Positions 15,561-25,706 of a DNA stretch of 64,000 bases are shown piece by piece. The first letter of the stretch is position 1; every line of letters begins with the position of its first letter. The notes below the pieces were generated by a model. It was not told the DNA's origin, ran no database searches, and saw only the letters and a program-made list of their open reading frames with translations. The position numbers and the translations under genes were made by a program. The stretch comes from Natrinema salsiterrestre (GTDB lineage Archaea > Halobacteriota > Halobacteria > Halobacteriales > Natrialbaceae), in NCBI RefSeq assembly GCF_029502005.1, contig NZ_JAMQOT010000007.1, positions 1 through 64,000 on the forward strand, in the 5' to 3' direction.

Positions 15561-16577
15561 ATGGCAGAAACCAGACAATGGCAACTCGCCAGCCGGCCCG
15601 TCGGCGAACCGACGCACGACAACTTCGAACTCGTCACCGTCGAGCGGCCCGAACCGGGCGACGGCGAGGTCCTCGTGAAGACGCTGTATCAGTCCGTCGA
15701 CCCCTATATGCGCGGCCGGATGCGCGACGCGGAATCGTACGCCGAGCCGTGGGACGTGGGCGACCCGATGCGGGCGGGGATCGTCGGCGAGGTCCTCGAG
15801 TCAAACGCCGACGGGTTCGACGAGGGTGACGTCGTCACCGGCGACCTCCTCTGGGCGGAGCACGCGGTCGGCGACGCGGACGAACTCCGGAACGTGAACC
15901 CGGAACTCGGCCCGGTCTCGACGGCGCTCGGCGTCCTGGGGATGCCCGGCGTGACGGCCTACTGGGGGCTGCTCGACGTCGGCGACCCGAAGCCCGGCGA
16001 CACCGTGTTCGTCTCCGCCGCCGCGGGAGCGGTCGGCTCCGTCGTCGGCCAGCTCGCCCGGCTCAACGGCGCGCGCGTCGTCGGAACCGCCGGTAGCGAC
16101 GAGAAGATCGACTGGCTCACCGAGGAGCTCGGCTTCGACGCCGCGATCAACTACAAGGAGACCGACGACCTCTCCGGCGCAGTGGCCGAGACCTGTCCGA
16201 ACGGGATCGACGTCTACTTCGACAACGTCGGCGGCCCGATCACCGACGCCGTCTGGCCCCGCCTCAACGAGTTCTCTCGAGTCGCGATCTGCGGCCAGAT
16301 CTCGCTGTACAACGAGACCGAGGTCCCGACCGGCCCCCGAAAGCTCGCGACGCTCATCGAGAAGCGCGCGAAAGTCGAAGGCCTGCTCGTCAGCGACTAC
16401 GAGAACCGCTGGGGCGAAGCCCTCACGCGACTCTCGCAGTTCATCGGCGAGGGCGAACTGCAGTACCGCGAGAACGTCGTCGAGGGCTTCGAGAACGCGC
16501 CCGACGCGTTCCTCGGGCTGTTCGAGGGTGACAACATCGGCAAACAGCTGGTCAAAGTCGCGGATCGAGACGCGTAA
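15561..16577 (+). CDS. NADP-dependent MDR-family oxidoreductase (zinc-independent)
   Basis: The 338-aa protein belongs to the leukotriene B4 dehydrogenase/CurA-like branch of the medium-chain reductases. It has the N-terminal GroES-like domain with NPxxxM-type DPYMRGRM, and a Rossmann domain with AAAGAVGSVVGQLA (about 152-165). No zinc-binding Cys cluster is present, as expected for enone reductases. It likely reduces unsaturated carbonyls with NADPH. It stands alone. Confidence 0.85.
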   Translation: MAETRQWQLASRPVGEPTHDNFELVTVERPEPGDGEVLVKTLYQSVDPYMRGRMRDAESYAEPWDVGDPMRAGIVGEVLESNADGFDEGDVVTGDLLWAEHAVGDADELRNVNPELGPVSTALGVLGMPGVTAYWGLLDVGDPKPGDTVFVSAAAGAVGSVVGQLARLNGARVVGTAGSDEKIDWLTEELGFDAAINYKETDDLSGAVAETCPNGIDVYFDNVGGPITDAVWPRLNEFSRVAICGQISLYNETEVPTGPRKLATLIEKRAKVEGLLVSDYENRWGEALTRLSQFIGEGELQYRENVVEGFENAPDAFLGLFEGDNIGKQLVKVADRDA

Positions 16578-16614
16578 GCGCGCGGACGAACGGAGGTTTC
16601 CGAATTTTTGTCGC

Positions 16615-17418
16615 TCAGTCCGTCAGCCCGTAGCCGATCTCGAACAGGTAGACGTCGATCGCCAGGACGAGAACGGTTCCCGTCGTGAGCACCCCGAGCG
16701 AGACCAGCGGCGCGAACTCGGTGTAGGGCGCGGGCAGGATGCCGACTCCGATCAGATCCGAGTAGCCCAGCAGTCCGTACCGGACGCTGTCGACCATGTA
16801 GACCATCGGGTTCAGCAGGGAGAGGTTCACCTGCCAGGCCTGCTCGAACGTCTCGAGCGAGTAGAAGACTGCGCCGAAGAACACCAGCGGCCGGAGGATG
16901 AACTGGTTCATCACGGTCAGGTCGTCGAAGTCCCGCGCGATGAGCCCGCCGATGATGCCGAACCCGGCGAACAGCGACGTGATGACGACCATCGTGGCCA
17001 CGAGGTAGAGGCCGTGTTTGATACCGATCGGGACGAACACCCGACCGACGGCGGCGATGATGAGGCCGACGACGAGCCCTCGCACCGCGCTGGCGCCGAC
17101 GTAGGCGACGACCATCTCGACGTAGGACAGCGGCGAGGTCAGCGTCTCGTGGATGTACTCGTTCCACCGGCCGTGGAAGATCGAGAACGAGGCGTTCTCG
17201 AAGGCGTTCGAGATCGCACCCAGCACGATGAGGCCGGGCACGATGAAGAGGATGTAGTCGTAGCCCGCGATCTGGTCGATCCGGTTGCCGAGGATCACGC
17301 CGAAGACGGCGAAGTAGAGCACGTTCGTGATCGCCGGCGGCATGAACGTGTTCTTGGGTCGGCGGACGAATCGCAGTATTTCACGGCGGAAGAGCGCGCG
17401 GAAGCCCACCGACAGCAT
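16615..17418 (-). CDS. ABC-2 type transporter permease
   Basis: The 267-aa protein has about six hydrophobic helices and the ABC-2 signature (N-terminal amphipathic segment, then PPAITNVLYFAVFGVILG). It forms the export channel with the upstream ATPase gene; the two overlap by one base at 17418 (TGATG), which is typical translational coupling. The exported substrate is unknown, but this family handles drugs, polysaccharide precursors or peptides. Confidence 0.88.
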   Translation of the reverse strand: MLSVGFRALFRREILRFVRRPKNTFMPPAITNVLYFAVFGVILGNRIDQIAGYDYILFIVPGLIVLGAISNAFENASFSIFHGRWNEYIHETLTSPLSYVEMVVAYVGASAVRGLVVGLIIAAVGRVFVPIGIKHGLYLVATMVVITSLFAGFGIIGGLIARDFDDLTVMNQFILRPLVFFGAVFYSLETFEQAWQVNLSLLNPMVYMVDSVRYGLLGYSDLIGVGILPAPYTEFAPLVSLGVLTTGTVLVLAIDVYLFEIGYGLTD

Positions 17419-18428
17419 CAGGCGACCCCCTCCTGCTCTCGCTCTCGCTCCTGCTCGCGGCTCACCGGTGGTTCCTCGTCCGCGCCGTCCGCCGACGACC
17501 GAGTCACGGTCCGATCCTCGCTTCGCGTCAGGTCGACGAAGATCTCCTCGAGCGAGGTCCGGGTGATCTCGAGGTCGGCGATCTCGTGGCCCATCGCCTC
17601 GAGGTCGTTGAGCAACTGCGGCGCGGTCGACCCGCCGTCGTCGACCCGGACCTCGAGTCGGTCACCCGAGACCGTCGTTTCGTGTGCGTAGGGGCCGAGT
17701 TCGGGCTCGACGGACGGTGCGGACTCGAGGCGCACGGCGATCGTGTCGGTGCCGCGCTGTTTCAGTTCGTCCGGCGTCGCGACGGTCACCTTCCGGCCCT
17801 CGTTCATGATCGCGACCCGATCACAGAGGCGTTCGGCCTCCTCGATGTAGTGGGTCGTCAGGAGGATCGTCGTCCCCTCCTCGTTGAGTTCCCGCACGAG
17901 TTCCCAGAGGTCGTGCCGGAGCTGGACGTCGACGCCGGCGGTCGGTTCGTCCAGGATCAGCAGGTCGGGTTCGGTCACCAGCGCTCGAGCGAGCAGGAGG
18001 CGGCGTTTCATCCCGCCGGAGAGCCAGTCGAAGCGCTCGTCGCGCTTGTCGTAGATTCCGACGCGCTTGAGGACCTCGTCGGCTCGGTCGGCCGCTTCGT
18101 CTTCGGGGACGCCGTGATAGCCCGCCTTGTGTTTCAACACCTCTCGAATCGTAAAGAACCGGTCGACGTTGAACTCCTGCGGTGCGAGCCCGATCGCGTC
18201 CCGAGCCCGTCGATAGTCGTCCTCGACGTCGTAGCCGAAGACTCGCGCCTCGCCGCCGGTCTTGCGAACCAGGCCGACCAGCGTGTTGATGAACGTCGTC
18301 TTCCCCGCCCCGTTGGGGCCGAGGAGACCGAAGAACTCGCCTTCCTCGACGGTCAGCGACAGCTCCTGCAGGGCGCGCAACTCACCATACTCCTTCACGA
18401 GGTCGACGGTCTCGATGGCCGGTGGCAT
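17418..18428 (-). CDS. ABC-2 transporter ATPase (DrrA-like)
   Basis: I start it at ATG 18428 (MPPAIETVDLVKEYG), since the longer frame to 18476 adds a stretch not seen in the family and a TATA-like element lies about 28 bases before 18428. It has Walker A GPNGAGKT, a Q-loop, signature LSGGMKRR, and Walker B LLILDEPTAGVD. A C-terminal extension (DUF4162-like) follows, ending in charged residues. It powers the neighbouring permease for export. Confidence 0.9.
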   Translation of the reverse strand: MPPAIETVDLVKEYGELRALQELSLTVEEGEFFGLLGPNGAGKTTFINTLVGLVRKTGGEARVFGYDVEDDYRRARDAIGLAPQEFNVDRFFTIREVLKHKAGYHGVPEDEAADRADEVLKRVGIYDKRDERFDWLSGGMKRRLLLARALVTEPDLLILDEPTAGVDVQLRHDLWELVRELNEEGTTILLTTHYIEEAERLCDRVAIMNEGRKVTVATPDELKQRGTDTIAVRLESAPSVEPELGPYAHETTVSGDRLEVRVDDGGSTAPQLLNDLEAMGHEIADLEITRTSLEEIFVDLTRSEDRTVTRSSADGADEEPPVSREQEREREQEGVA

Positions 18429-18529
18429 CGGCCCAGCATCGGCCCCGACCGCGGTTAAGAATGTTGGTCTCGGCACTCTCGCCGGCCGCTACGGCCGGTA
18501 CCGGCTCTCATACCCGCTCGCCGATCGGC

Positions 18530-19759
18530 CTAATCCGCGCTCTGCAGTCGACTCGAGAGCGCGACCGCACCGCTCTGTTGGACGATGTCGAAGGCCGTCA
18601 TCACGTCGGTCCGCGAGATCAGCCCCACGAGGTCGTCGTCTTCGCCCGGCGTCTCACTGCGCGAACCGTCAGCGGACCGGTGGTCCGCGCTATCGACGAC
18701 GATCAGGCGGCCGATATCGTGTTCCCGCATTCGTTCGATGGCCGTCATCGCGTCCGAATCGGCGGTGATCGTCTGCAGATCGGTCGTCATCACGTCTTCG
18801 ACGGTGTAGGCGTCGCGCTCGACCGGCTCGACGTCGCGGGCGTCGGACAGCGTCACGAGACCGACGAGTCGTTCCCCCTCGAACGCGTTGCTATCGACGA
18901 CCGGATAGCCGGTGTGGCGCTCCGTGAACATCCGCTGGATCAGCTCCGCGATCGTCGTCTCCGGCTCGACGGTGTGGAGATCCGCCGCCGACGTCATGAT
19001 GTCGCCGACGGTGACGTCCTGAAACGCGGCCTTCATCGTCACCTGTTGGGCTTCGCTCGAGGCCGCGATGTAGACGAAGAAGGCGACGCCGATCAGGATG
19101 GGGTTGAACGTGACGAAGAGGCCGAACAGCCCCATGGCGACCGCGAACAGCTTGCCGACGCTGGCTGCCTGCTGGGTCGCCCGCGCGTACGGTTGGTTAC
19201 GCGCCAACAGCGCGCGGAGAACGCGACCGCCGTCCATCGGAAACGCGGGGACCATATTGAAGAACGCGAGTGCGACGTTCAGGATGGCGAGGTAGCCGAG
19301 CACGAACCGCGCGCCGCTGAGGCTCTCGGGGGTGACGACGAAGAGCCCGTAGGAGCCGACGCCGACCAGGATGCTGACGATCGGGCCGGCGACGGCGATG
19401 GTGAGTTCCTGTCGCCAGTTCTCGGGCATCTCCGAGAAGGCGGCGATGCCGCCGAACAGCCAGAGCGTGATCGAGTCGATCGGAAACCCGTAGCGCTGGG
19501 CGGTCAGCGAGTGGCCGAGTTCGTGGAGGACGACGCCGACGAACAGGCCGACCGCGGCGGCCAGTCCGAGCAGCCACGGTGACAGGCCGCCGGTGACCGC
19601 ACCGATATCGATTCCCGCACCGAGCCCCTGGTTCAGTATCCCCGCGACCTCGTCGATCTGCGCACCGATGAGATACGCGAACAACGGGAGCACCAGCAGG
19701 AAGGTCAGATCCAGTTTGATCGGGATTCCGAAGAGGGAGCCGATCCGGAAACTCCTCAT
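18530..19759 (-). CDS. Site-2 protease-like M50 metalloprotease with two CBS domains
   Basis: The 409-aa membrane protein has the zinc site HELGH (79-83) and a second motif FPMDGGRVL (about 175-183), so it looks catalytically intact. Six hydrophobic helices precede a C-terminal CBS pair (about 245-395, opening VGDIMTSAADLHTVEPETTI) that binds nucleotides in related proteins and likely senses energy state. An Arg/Asp-rich insert splits the second CBS domain. The family cleaves membrane proteins within the bilayer. A TATA-like TATTTAAGG lies about 27 bases before the start, which fits a leaderless mRNA. Confidence 0.88.
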   Translation of the reverse strand: MRSFRIGSLFGIPIKLDLTFLLVLPLFAYLIGAQIDEVAGILNQGLGAGIDIGAVTGGLSPWLLGLAAAVGLFVGVVLHELGHSLTAQRYGFPIDSITLWLFGGIAAFSEMPENWRQELTIAVAGPIVSILVGVGSYGLFVVTPESLSGARFVLGYLAILNVALAFFNMVPAFPMDGGRVLRALLARNQPYARATQQAASVGKLFAVAMGLFGLFVTFNPILIGVAFFVYIAASSEAQQVTMKAAFQDVTVGDIMTSAADLHTVEPETTIAELIQRMFTERHTGYPVVDSNAFEGERLVGLVTLSDARDVEPVERDAYTVEDVMTTDLQTITADSDAMTAIERMREHDIGRLIVVDSADHRSADGSRSETPGEDDDLVGLISRTDVMTAFDIVQQSGAVALSSRLQSAD

Positions 19760-19975
19760 ACCAACCCGTTCCGGCGGCGGAACCTTAAATACGCCGACGA
19801 GATGACCGGTCGGTCGCGGAACTCCGTGACGGCACCGCGTGTTACCTGCATCCTAATTTTACATTGTGGGACTCATGACCGTCTCGAGAATAGTGTATAA
19901 ACACGATAATACGTACTAGTGACTATATACCCACTTCACCACAGACTTTTACGCGTGTTCGGCATCGGTGGTGGT

Positions 19976-20206
19976 ATGATGCGCGACGCCCAGACGACCG
20001 ATCCGATCACCCGGCTACCGTCCGAACTCGACTCCGCACAGAGCAAACTCGTCTACCTCACGCTCGAGGCCACCGGCGGAGCCACGACCGACGACCTGAG
20101 CCAGTTGCTGAACATGCAGAAACTCTCGATCCTGAGCGTCTGCGCCTCGCTCTCGAGCGAGGGGCTGATCGAACGGCCCGGTGCCGAGTACGTTCCCGTC
20201 AACTGA
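19976..20206 (+). CDS. Small winged-helix DNA-binding protein (76 aa)
   Basis: ATG at 19976 or 19979 (MMRDAQ) follows a TATA-like ACTTTTACGC by about 27 bases, so I reject the longer frame from 19919. The protein is one HTH: LDSAQSKLVYLTLEA, then TTDDLSQLLNMQKLSILSVC as the recognition helix region, and a wing EGLIERPG. It looks like a MarR/TrmB-type domain without a ligand domain. Targets are unknown. It lies upstream of ribosomal protein L16/L10e by about 105 bases. Confidence 0.75.
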   Translation: MMRDAQTTDPITRLPSELDSAQSKLVYLTLEATGGATTDDLSQLLNMQKLSILSVCASLSSEGLIERPGAEYVPVN

Positions 20207-20311
20207 GCCCCGGCGGCAGTCACCGGCTGTCGTCCCCGGAACTGTTCCGACGCGGCGCTTCGAAGCCTTTATCCGCGCGGTGGGCCTCCGTTTTCGTAAG
20301 TAACCACAACC

Positions 20312-20842
20312 ATGTCAGACAAGCCTGCCTCCATGTACCGGGAAATCAGTAAGCCGGCCTACACGCGCCGCGAATACATTACTGGTATCCCCGGATCGAA
20401 GATCGCACAGCACGATATGGGCGACGCCCAGGCGGACGCCGAGGACTACCCCGTCCAGATCAGCCTCGTCACGGAAGAAGAGGTCCAGATCCGCCACGGC
20501 TCCCTCGAGGCCTCGCGTCTCTCTGCGAACCGTCACATGCTGAAAAACGCCGGCGAGAACAATTACAAGATGGTTCTCCGCAAGTTCCCCCACCACGTCA
20601 TCCGGGAGAACAAGCAGGCGACGGGCGCAGGGGCGGACCGCGTCTCCGACGGGATGCGTCAGGCCTTCGGGAAGATCGTCGGCACCGCCGCTCGTATCGA
20701 CGCCGGCGAGCGCATCTTCACCATCTGGTGTGACGTGGACGACGCCGAGTTCGCCAAGGACGCGCTCCGCCGCTCCTACAACAAGATTTCGCCGCCGTGT
20801 CGCGTCATCGTCGAGCGCGGCGAGGAACAGCTGATCGCATAA
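20312..20842 (+). CDS. rpl10e: 50S ribosomal protein L16/L10e (uL16)
   Basis: The 176-aa protein has the archaeal uL16 start [20 protein letters not shown] with [11 protein letters not shown], and the region [16 protein letters not shown]. The length matches archaeal L10e. It binds near the tRNA entry and peptidyl-transferase region of the large subunit. A TATA-like CCTTTATCC near 20267 precedes it, and a strong hairpin lies after the stop. Confidence 0.95.
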   Translation: MSDKPASMYREISKPAYTRREYITGIPGSKIAQHDMGDAQADAEDYPVQISLVTEEEVQIRHGSLEASRLSANRHMLKNAGENNYKMVLRKFPHHVIRENKQATGAGADRVSDGMRQAFGKIVGTAARIDAGERIFTIWCDVDDAEFAKDALRRSYNKISPPCRVIVERGEEQLIA

Positions 20843-21190
20843 ACCGAAGTTTTGCTCTGCGGGTGCGCCTTCGGCGCACCCTCGGCAAAAATTCGATTAA
20901 AAGCACTCCTCCTTCCGTTCGCTCGTCCTTCCAGTCCTCGCTCACATCAGTCGTCGGCCCGCTCGTTCGTGCCTTCGGCACTCACTCGCGGTCGGTTCGG
21001 TGAACTGCCTGCCCTCCCCCGAGTCGTGCGTCTCTCGCGTCTGCTCGAGACCCACTCCCGGCCGTAGGGAATTCGGGCGCTCGAGCGGTCCGCTCGTCTC
21101 CGTACTACACGCCGCGATCACGTCGGCATCGGTTTGTTCGGTGGCCGACCAGACGAAAGAATAACGTGGCGGCGCTGTGGCGTACGGCGT
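20843..21190. other. Intergenic region after rpl10e
   Basis: These 348 bases hold a terminator-type hairpin (20861-20881) and then a compositionally GC-rich run with no supported gene. Long frames here do not resemble proteins. A TATA-like AGAATAACG at about 21160 may serve the lipoprotein gene at 21191. Confidence 0.55.
20861..20881 (+). terminator. Hairpin downstream of rpl10e
   Basis: GGGTGCGCC pairs perfectly with GGCGCACCC around TTC, and TTTTGC/GCAAAA flank it and can extend the pairing. It begins 19 bases after the stop codon and so fits a transcript end or stability element. Confidence 0.6.
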
Positions 21191-21814
21191 ATGGATCGCC
21201 GCGGAGTCCTCGCCACTGCGGGAAGTCTGTTCACGATCTCAGCCGCAGGATGTGCCGCGTTCGAGTCCGAACCCGACGACGAGGACCCGCCGGAACCGAT
21301 CGTCGAAGACGTTCGAGTCCCGGCAGTCGAGCACGTCGACCGCGACGTCCTTCCGCCGGTCGAGTCGATCGACCCGGACTCCGACTCGGACCGCGAGTTC
21401 GCCGGGACGTTCGAAAACGCCGGCGACGCCGGTGACGCCGCGATCTCGCTGTACCTCCTCGAGGCAGACGACGCCGACGCGGACGTCCTCACGGCCGGCG
21501 CTCCCGCTCGCGTGACCGTCGTCCGCTTCGCGGCCGGCGAACGGCGCGACGTCACCTTTGACGACGTGTCGCCGGAGGGGGACGACGCCTACTACCTCGA
21601 GGCGCAGATCGGCAGCGTCGAGGCGGACGTCCGAAACGACGGCGAAGACGGGCTCGTGGAGGTGGTGCTCACGTCGCCGGACGGCGAACCGACGGGCAAA
21701 CGGCGGACGCTCGAGCTGGACGCGGACGCGACCGAGACCGTCTCGTTCGACGGGGCGTTCATGCGGGACGCGTACGACGTGCGGGCCGAGGCGGCCGACG
21801 AGCAGCGCCGGTGA
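21191..21814 (+). CDS. Predicted lipoprotein, hypothetical
   Basis: From ATG 21191 the N-terminus is MDRRGVLATAGSLFTISAAGC, with a twin-Arg near residue 3 and a hydrophobic stretch ending in a lipobox Cys, followed by a very acidic linker. The rest (207 aa in total) resembles a beta-rich extracellular domain with repeats of EAQIGSVEADVRN style. No family was recognised. It is probably exported and lipid-anchored; the acidic surface fits a cell-surface protein of a halophile. An earlier frame start at 21134 would add a non-signal piece. Confidence 0.65.
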   Translation: MDRRGVLATAGSLFTISAAGCAAFESEPDDEDPPEPIVEDVRVPAVEHVDRDVLPPVESIDPDSDSDREFAGTFENAGDAGDAAISLYLLEADDADADVLTAGAPARVTVVRFAAGERRDVTFDDVSPEGDDAYYLEAQIGSVEADVRNDGEDGLVEVVLTSPDGEPTGKRRTLELDADATETVSFDGAFMRDAYDVRAEAADEQRR

Positions 21815-21900
21815 TCACGATACGTTCTTTTCGTTTCGGTCCCGGTCTCCCGCTCGAGCCACGAGACACCTTTTTCCCCGTCTCCTCCCGAGTACCGCGT

Positions 21901-22767
21901 ATGATCGATCTCGCGGTCGCGAACGACCAGGAGACCTTCGAGCGGATGGGGGAGCCGCTGGCCGAGCGCGGCATAGCGGTTCACCACGTGCCCGTGCGCG
22001 AGCGCACGATTCCGCTCGGCGAACCGCCGTGGGGGCCCGACGAGTACGACGTCGGCTTCGTCTATCCGGGACGGCTCATGGAAGGCGGGGTCGCCGACGC
22101 TTTGCTCGAGATCCCGTGGCTCAACGACCACGAGACGGTGTTGACCTCGCGGAACAAGGGCGAGGTGCTGGCGCGCCTCGAGCGGGCCGACCTGCCGGTC
22201 CCGAGATCAGTCTATGTCTCTAACGATGTCAGTGAGGACGAGCTAGCGGCGGTCTTCGACCGGTTCGACCCGCCGGTCGTCGTCAAGCCCAACTCGACGA
22301 CGCGGGGGGTCGGCGTCGCGAAGGCCCACGATCTGGACTCCTTTCTGGGGATCTGTGACTACCTCTCATTGGTCCACGACTACCGGGCGACCGGCGACCA
22401 GTCCTTTCTCGTCCAGGAGTACCTGCCCAACGCGACCGATTACCGCGTGATGGTGCTCGAGGGGGAGTACGTCGGCGCGGTCGAGCGCCGACTCCCCGAC
22501 GAGGCGATCGGCGAGGGCCAGTGGAAGCACAACGTCCACCGCGGTGCCGAGGCGACCGGCGTCGAGCTTCCCGACGCGTGGCGCGAACTCGCCGAGTCCG
22601 TCGCCGCCGAACTCGAGATCCCGTTCGTGGGCGTCGATCTGCTCGAGACGGACGATCGGCTGGTGGTCAACGAGACGAACGCGCGGCCGACGATCGACGA
22701 GGAGACGAAGTACGAACCGGACTTCTACGATCGGCTGGCGGCCGCGATACGCACGACTGCCGACTGA
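21901..22767 (+). CDS. RimK-like ATP-grasp ligase
   Basis: The 288-aa protein begins MIDLAVANDQETF (ATG 21901), and the earlier frame start at 21811 overlaps the previous gene. It has the ATP-grasp lysine/glycine region VVVKPNSTTRGVGVAKA (about 127-143), VQEYLPN, and Mg ligands near NETNARPTI (residue about 258-266). RimK-type enzymes add Glu or other amino acids to a protein or small-molecule carboxylate. The substrate is unknown. It follows the lipoprotein gene by 86 bases. Confidence 0.8.
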   Translation: MIDLAVANDQETFERMGEPLAERGIAVHHVPVRERTIPLGEPPWGPDEYDVGFVYPGRLMEGGVADALLEIPWLNDHETVLTSRNKGEVLARLERADLPVPRSVYVSNDVSEDELAAVFDRFDPPVVVKPNSTTRGVGVAKAHDLDSFLGICDYLSLVHDYRATGDQSFLVQEYLPNATDYRVMVLEGEYVGAVERRLPDEAIGEGQWKHNVHRGAEATGVELPDAWRELAESVAAELEIPFVGVDLLETDDRLVVNETNARPTIDEETKYEPDFYDRLAAAIRTTAD

Positions 22768-22805
22768 AAATACCGAAACCGAACGATTCGACCGCGACTG
22801 CTCGA

Positions 22806-23207
22806 TTACTCGAGGCTGATGTCCGAGGACTGTTCGGCGCGATCGAAGACGACTTCGAGAACGCCGTTGTTGTAGGTCGCGGAGGCGGTGTGCTCGTTGA
22901 CTCGGGTCGGCAGGGAGACGCGCTCGTCGTACTGGCGGTGGTCGCTCTCGGCGGAGATGGTCAGGGTCGTGCCGTCGCACTCGAGTTCGATGTTGTCCTT
23001 CTCGACGCCGGGGAGGTCGGCGATGATGCGGACCTCGTCGTCGGTCTCGTGGATATCGACGTGCGTGTCCATGCCGAACCCGTTGTCGACGTCCCTGGAG
23101 GAGTCGAAATCGACGTTGCCGTCGGCTCCGTTCATCATCTCGTTCATCATTCGTTCGATCTCGCGGAACAGATCGTCGAAGGGTTCGTCGCGGTCGTCTC
23201 GGCGCAT
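22806..23207 (-). CDS. Hsp20/alpha-crystallin-type small heat-shock protein
   Basis: From ATG 23207 the product is 133 aa, starting MRRDDRDEPFDDLFREIERM. The alpha-crystallin domain contains VRIIADLPGVEKDNIELECDG (about 54-74) and the A-x-x-x-n-G-v-L motif as ATYNNGVLEVV near the end. It prevents protein aggregation and assembles into oligomers. The longer frame (to 23279) is rejected for its unlike composition. Confidence 0.9.
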   Translation of the reverse strand: MRRDDRDEPFDDLFREIERMMNEMMNGADGNVDFDSSRDVDNGFGMDTHVDIHETDDEVRIIADLPGVEKDNIELECDGTTLTISAESDHRQYDERVSLPTRVNEHTASATYNNGVLEVVFDRAEQSSDISLE

Positions 23208-23368
23208 GTGGCCACCTAGGGTGCGGCGTGGCAAAAACTTTCTGTCGTTGCAATACGAGCGGAAACGACCGCCGACCACCGACCGCCGTCGGGACGTTGC
23301 GTGAGGACTTCGCTCGCTCGTGGCGTCTCGACGATTCGGAACGGAATCGACTCGTTCGCGCGGACGGC

Positions 23369-24382
23369 CTACAGGCCGATCCCGAGCGTTTCGTCGGTCG
23401 TTTCGATGCTCTCCTGGGCGTCGGCCGCACCGGTCACGGCGCGGATCGCGTCGACGTTCTCCGGCACGACGTCGCTCTCCTGGTGGATCGCCTGGAAGCA
23501 GTAGAAGTCCCGTCCGACGGTCGAAATAGACTCCTCCCAGATGCAGTTCTCCCAGATGTCGCCGCGGGGCCGACCCGCGTCCAGGGCGTACTCCTTGAGT
23601 TTCCCGCTGCCGTCGATGTCCATCCGCTCGGGGATCGAAAAGAGGCGCGACTCGTCGGCGAACAGTTCGCGAACGTCCGCGGCGTCGACCTCCTCTTCCA
23701 GCGTGACGTTGAGGCTGTGCATGTGCATCTGCGTCGCGGGCACTTTCATCCCGAGCGTGTCGATGTCGAGATCGGGGAAGATGGTCTCGACGTCGGGGCC
23801 GTGGTGGGAGGGAATCGTCACCGGATTCGGGAGGATGTCGTTGATCGGGCCGCGGTCGGACTGTCCGGGGTCGCCGCCGCGGCGGACGAGCGTCGCGCGG
23901 ACCTTCTCGACGCCGTAGGCCTCTCGGAGCGGCGCGATGACTCGAGAGAGACCGGTCGTGTTACAGGAGACGACGCGCACGTGATCTGCGTCGACGGCGT
24001 CTTCGAAGTTCGAGCGCGCGTTGAAACTCACCTCGGCGAGGTCGGCGTCCTCGCCGCCCTGGTAGAGCGCGGGCGTGTCGTACTCCTCGTAGAGTTCTTT
24101 GTTCTGCGCGCCGATCCCCGACGGCGTGGCGTCGACGACGACGTCGGCCTCGGCGACGAGGTCCTCGACCGGCCCCGCGATCTCGAGACCGGCCTCGGCG
24201 AACAGCTCCGCGCGCTCCTCGACGGCGGCGTAGAGCGGGAATCCCTTCTCGATCGCCGTCTCGGCTTCGAAGTTCGGGCGCGTCTTCGCGACGCCCAGCA
24301 CCTCCATGTCGGGCTGTTGCCGAACCGCGTCCGCGACGCGTTTGCCGATCGTGCCGTAGCCGTTGATCGCGACCTGTTGCAT
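23369..24382 (-). CDS. gap: Type II glyceraldehyde-3-phosphate dehydrogenase
   Basis: The 337-aa protein begins [20 protein letters not shown] (Rossmann NGYGTIG) and carries the archaeal catalytic Cys140 in SCNTTGL. It belongs to the archaeal type II NAD(P)-GAPDH family, used mainly in gluconeogenesis by haloarchaea. The start fits the TATA-like GATTATCC about 27 bases upstream. It stands alone. Confidence 0.93.
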   Translation of the reverse strand: MQQVAINGYGTIGKRVADAVRQQPDMEVLGVAKTRPNFEAETAIEKGFPLYAAVEERAELFAEAGLEIAGPVEDLVAEADVVVDATPSGIGAQNKELYEEYDTPALYQGGEDADLAEVSFNARSNFEDAVDADHVRVVSCNTTGLSRVIAPLREAYGVEKVRATLVRRGGDPGQSDRGPINDILPNPVTIPSHHGPDVETIFPDLDIDTLGMKVPATQMHMHSLNVTLEEEVDAADVRELFADESRLFSIPERMDIDGSGKLKEYALDAGRPRGDIWENCIWEESISTVGRDFYCFQAIHQESDVVPENVDAIRAVTGAADAQESIETTDETLGIGL

Positions 24383-24610
24383 GTGCTCGGGAGTGAACCA
24401 CCGAAGGGGATAATCGTTTCGAGGCCTCTCAGCCGATATTCACTCGGTCTGGAGTTCTCGATCACTCTCGAGGCCGATCTCGAGACGCCGCTTCCCCGCT
24501 CGTTAGCCGATCGATTCGACCTTCCGGCACGGCACAGGGCCGAATCTGATCGAGAACCGCAAGCGGGGCCGAGGGCAAGACATATCGGCCCGCTGGACGG
24601 AGACGAAGGT

Positions 24611-25567
24611 ATGGCAGCACTTCGAGCCGCGGCGGAGACGGCGGTCCGCCAGTGTCTGAACCTCGAGGCCGAGGAGTCGTGTGCGGTCGTCACGGACGAC
24701 GAGCGCGAACCGATCGGAGAGGCGCTCTACGAGGTGGCGAGCGAGATCACCGACGACGCCGTGATCGTCCGCTATCCGCCGGGCGAGACCCACGGCAGTG
24801 AACCGCCGGAACCGGTGGCAGCGGCGATGGCCGGCGCGGACGTCGTCCTCGCGCCGACGACGAAGAGCCTGAGCCACACGCGGGCCCGCACCGAGGCGAA
24901 CGAGGCCGGAGCGCGGGTCGCGACGCTCCCCGGGATCACCGAGGACGTCTTCACGACGGGGCTCGACGCCGACTACGAGTCCATCGCGGCCCACTGCGAG
25001 GCGGTCCGCGAGCAGGTCGCCGACGCCGACGAGATCCGCGTCACGACCGACGCCGGGACCGACATCGCCTTCGGCGTCGGCAACCGGGAGTGGTTCTCGG
25101 ACACCGGTATCGTCCACGAAGCCGGCCAGATGTCGAACCTCCCGGCCGGCGAGGTGTTCGTCAGCCCGACCACGGCGAACGGTACGTTCGTCGTCGACGG
25201 GACGATGCGTCCCCATGGCCTGCTCGAGGACGGCCACCGGCTCACTTTCGACGTCGAAGACGGGCTCGTCACGCACATCTCCGACGACGAGATCCGGGCG
25301 ACGGTCGAGGACGCGGCTGACGAAGTCGGTGACGCCGCCTACAACCTCGCCGAACTCGGTATCGGCACGAACGTGGCCGTCACCGAACTCGTCGGTTCGG
25401 TGCTGCTCGACGAGAAGGCCGGCGGGACCGTTCACATCGCGATCGGCGACAACGCGGGCATCGGCGGCGAGACGGAAGCGCCGATTCACCTCGACGGAAT
25501 CCTTCGGGAGCCGACCGTCTTCGCCGACGGTGTCCCCATCGACCTTCCGCAATCGGACGATTTCTGA
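24611..25567 (+). CDS. M29-like aminopeptidase
   Basis: The real start is ATG 24611 (MAALRAAAETAVRQ), giving 318 aa; the frame runs back to 23228 only because it is open there. It has the thermophilic-aminopeptidase pattern with VTDDEREPIGEALYEV, ELGIGTN and HIAIGDNAGIGGETEAPIHLDG, the last holding His/Glu/Asp metal ligands. It probably removes N-terminal residues using two zinc or cobalt ions. Confidence 0.82.
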   Translation: MAALRAAAETAVRQCLNLEAEESCAVVTDDEREPIGEALYEVASEITDDAVIVRYPPGETHGSEPPEPVAAAMAGADVVLAPTTKSLSHTRARTEANEAGARVATLPGITEDVFTTGLDADYESIAAHCEAVREQVADADEIRVTTDAGTDIAFGVGNREWFSDTGIVHEAGQMSNLPAGEVFVSPTTANGTFVVDGTMRPHGLLEDGHRLTFDVEDGLVTHISDDEIRATVEDAADEVGDAAYNLAELGIGTNVAVTELVGSVLLDEKAGGTVHIAIGDNAGIGGETEAPIHLDGILREPTVFADGVPIDLPQSDDF

Positions 25568-25706
25568 TCGGTTCCGCGTCGCTCGACGCTCGAAGCCGTT
25601 TCGTTCCGATCCCGAGGCGAAATTCAGACTCTATCGATAGATTAAATCTTCACCGTTTCTGTGAGAACCTAGTGGTTTCAAGTGGAGATAGCGTGAGTTC
25701 CGACCG

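Noticed and set aside
23228-24610. Long N-terminal extension of the aminopeptidase frame
   Set aside because: The extension lies antisense to GAPDH and Hsp20 regions and is shadow sequence; the family start fits ATG 24611.
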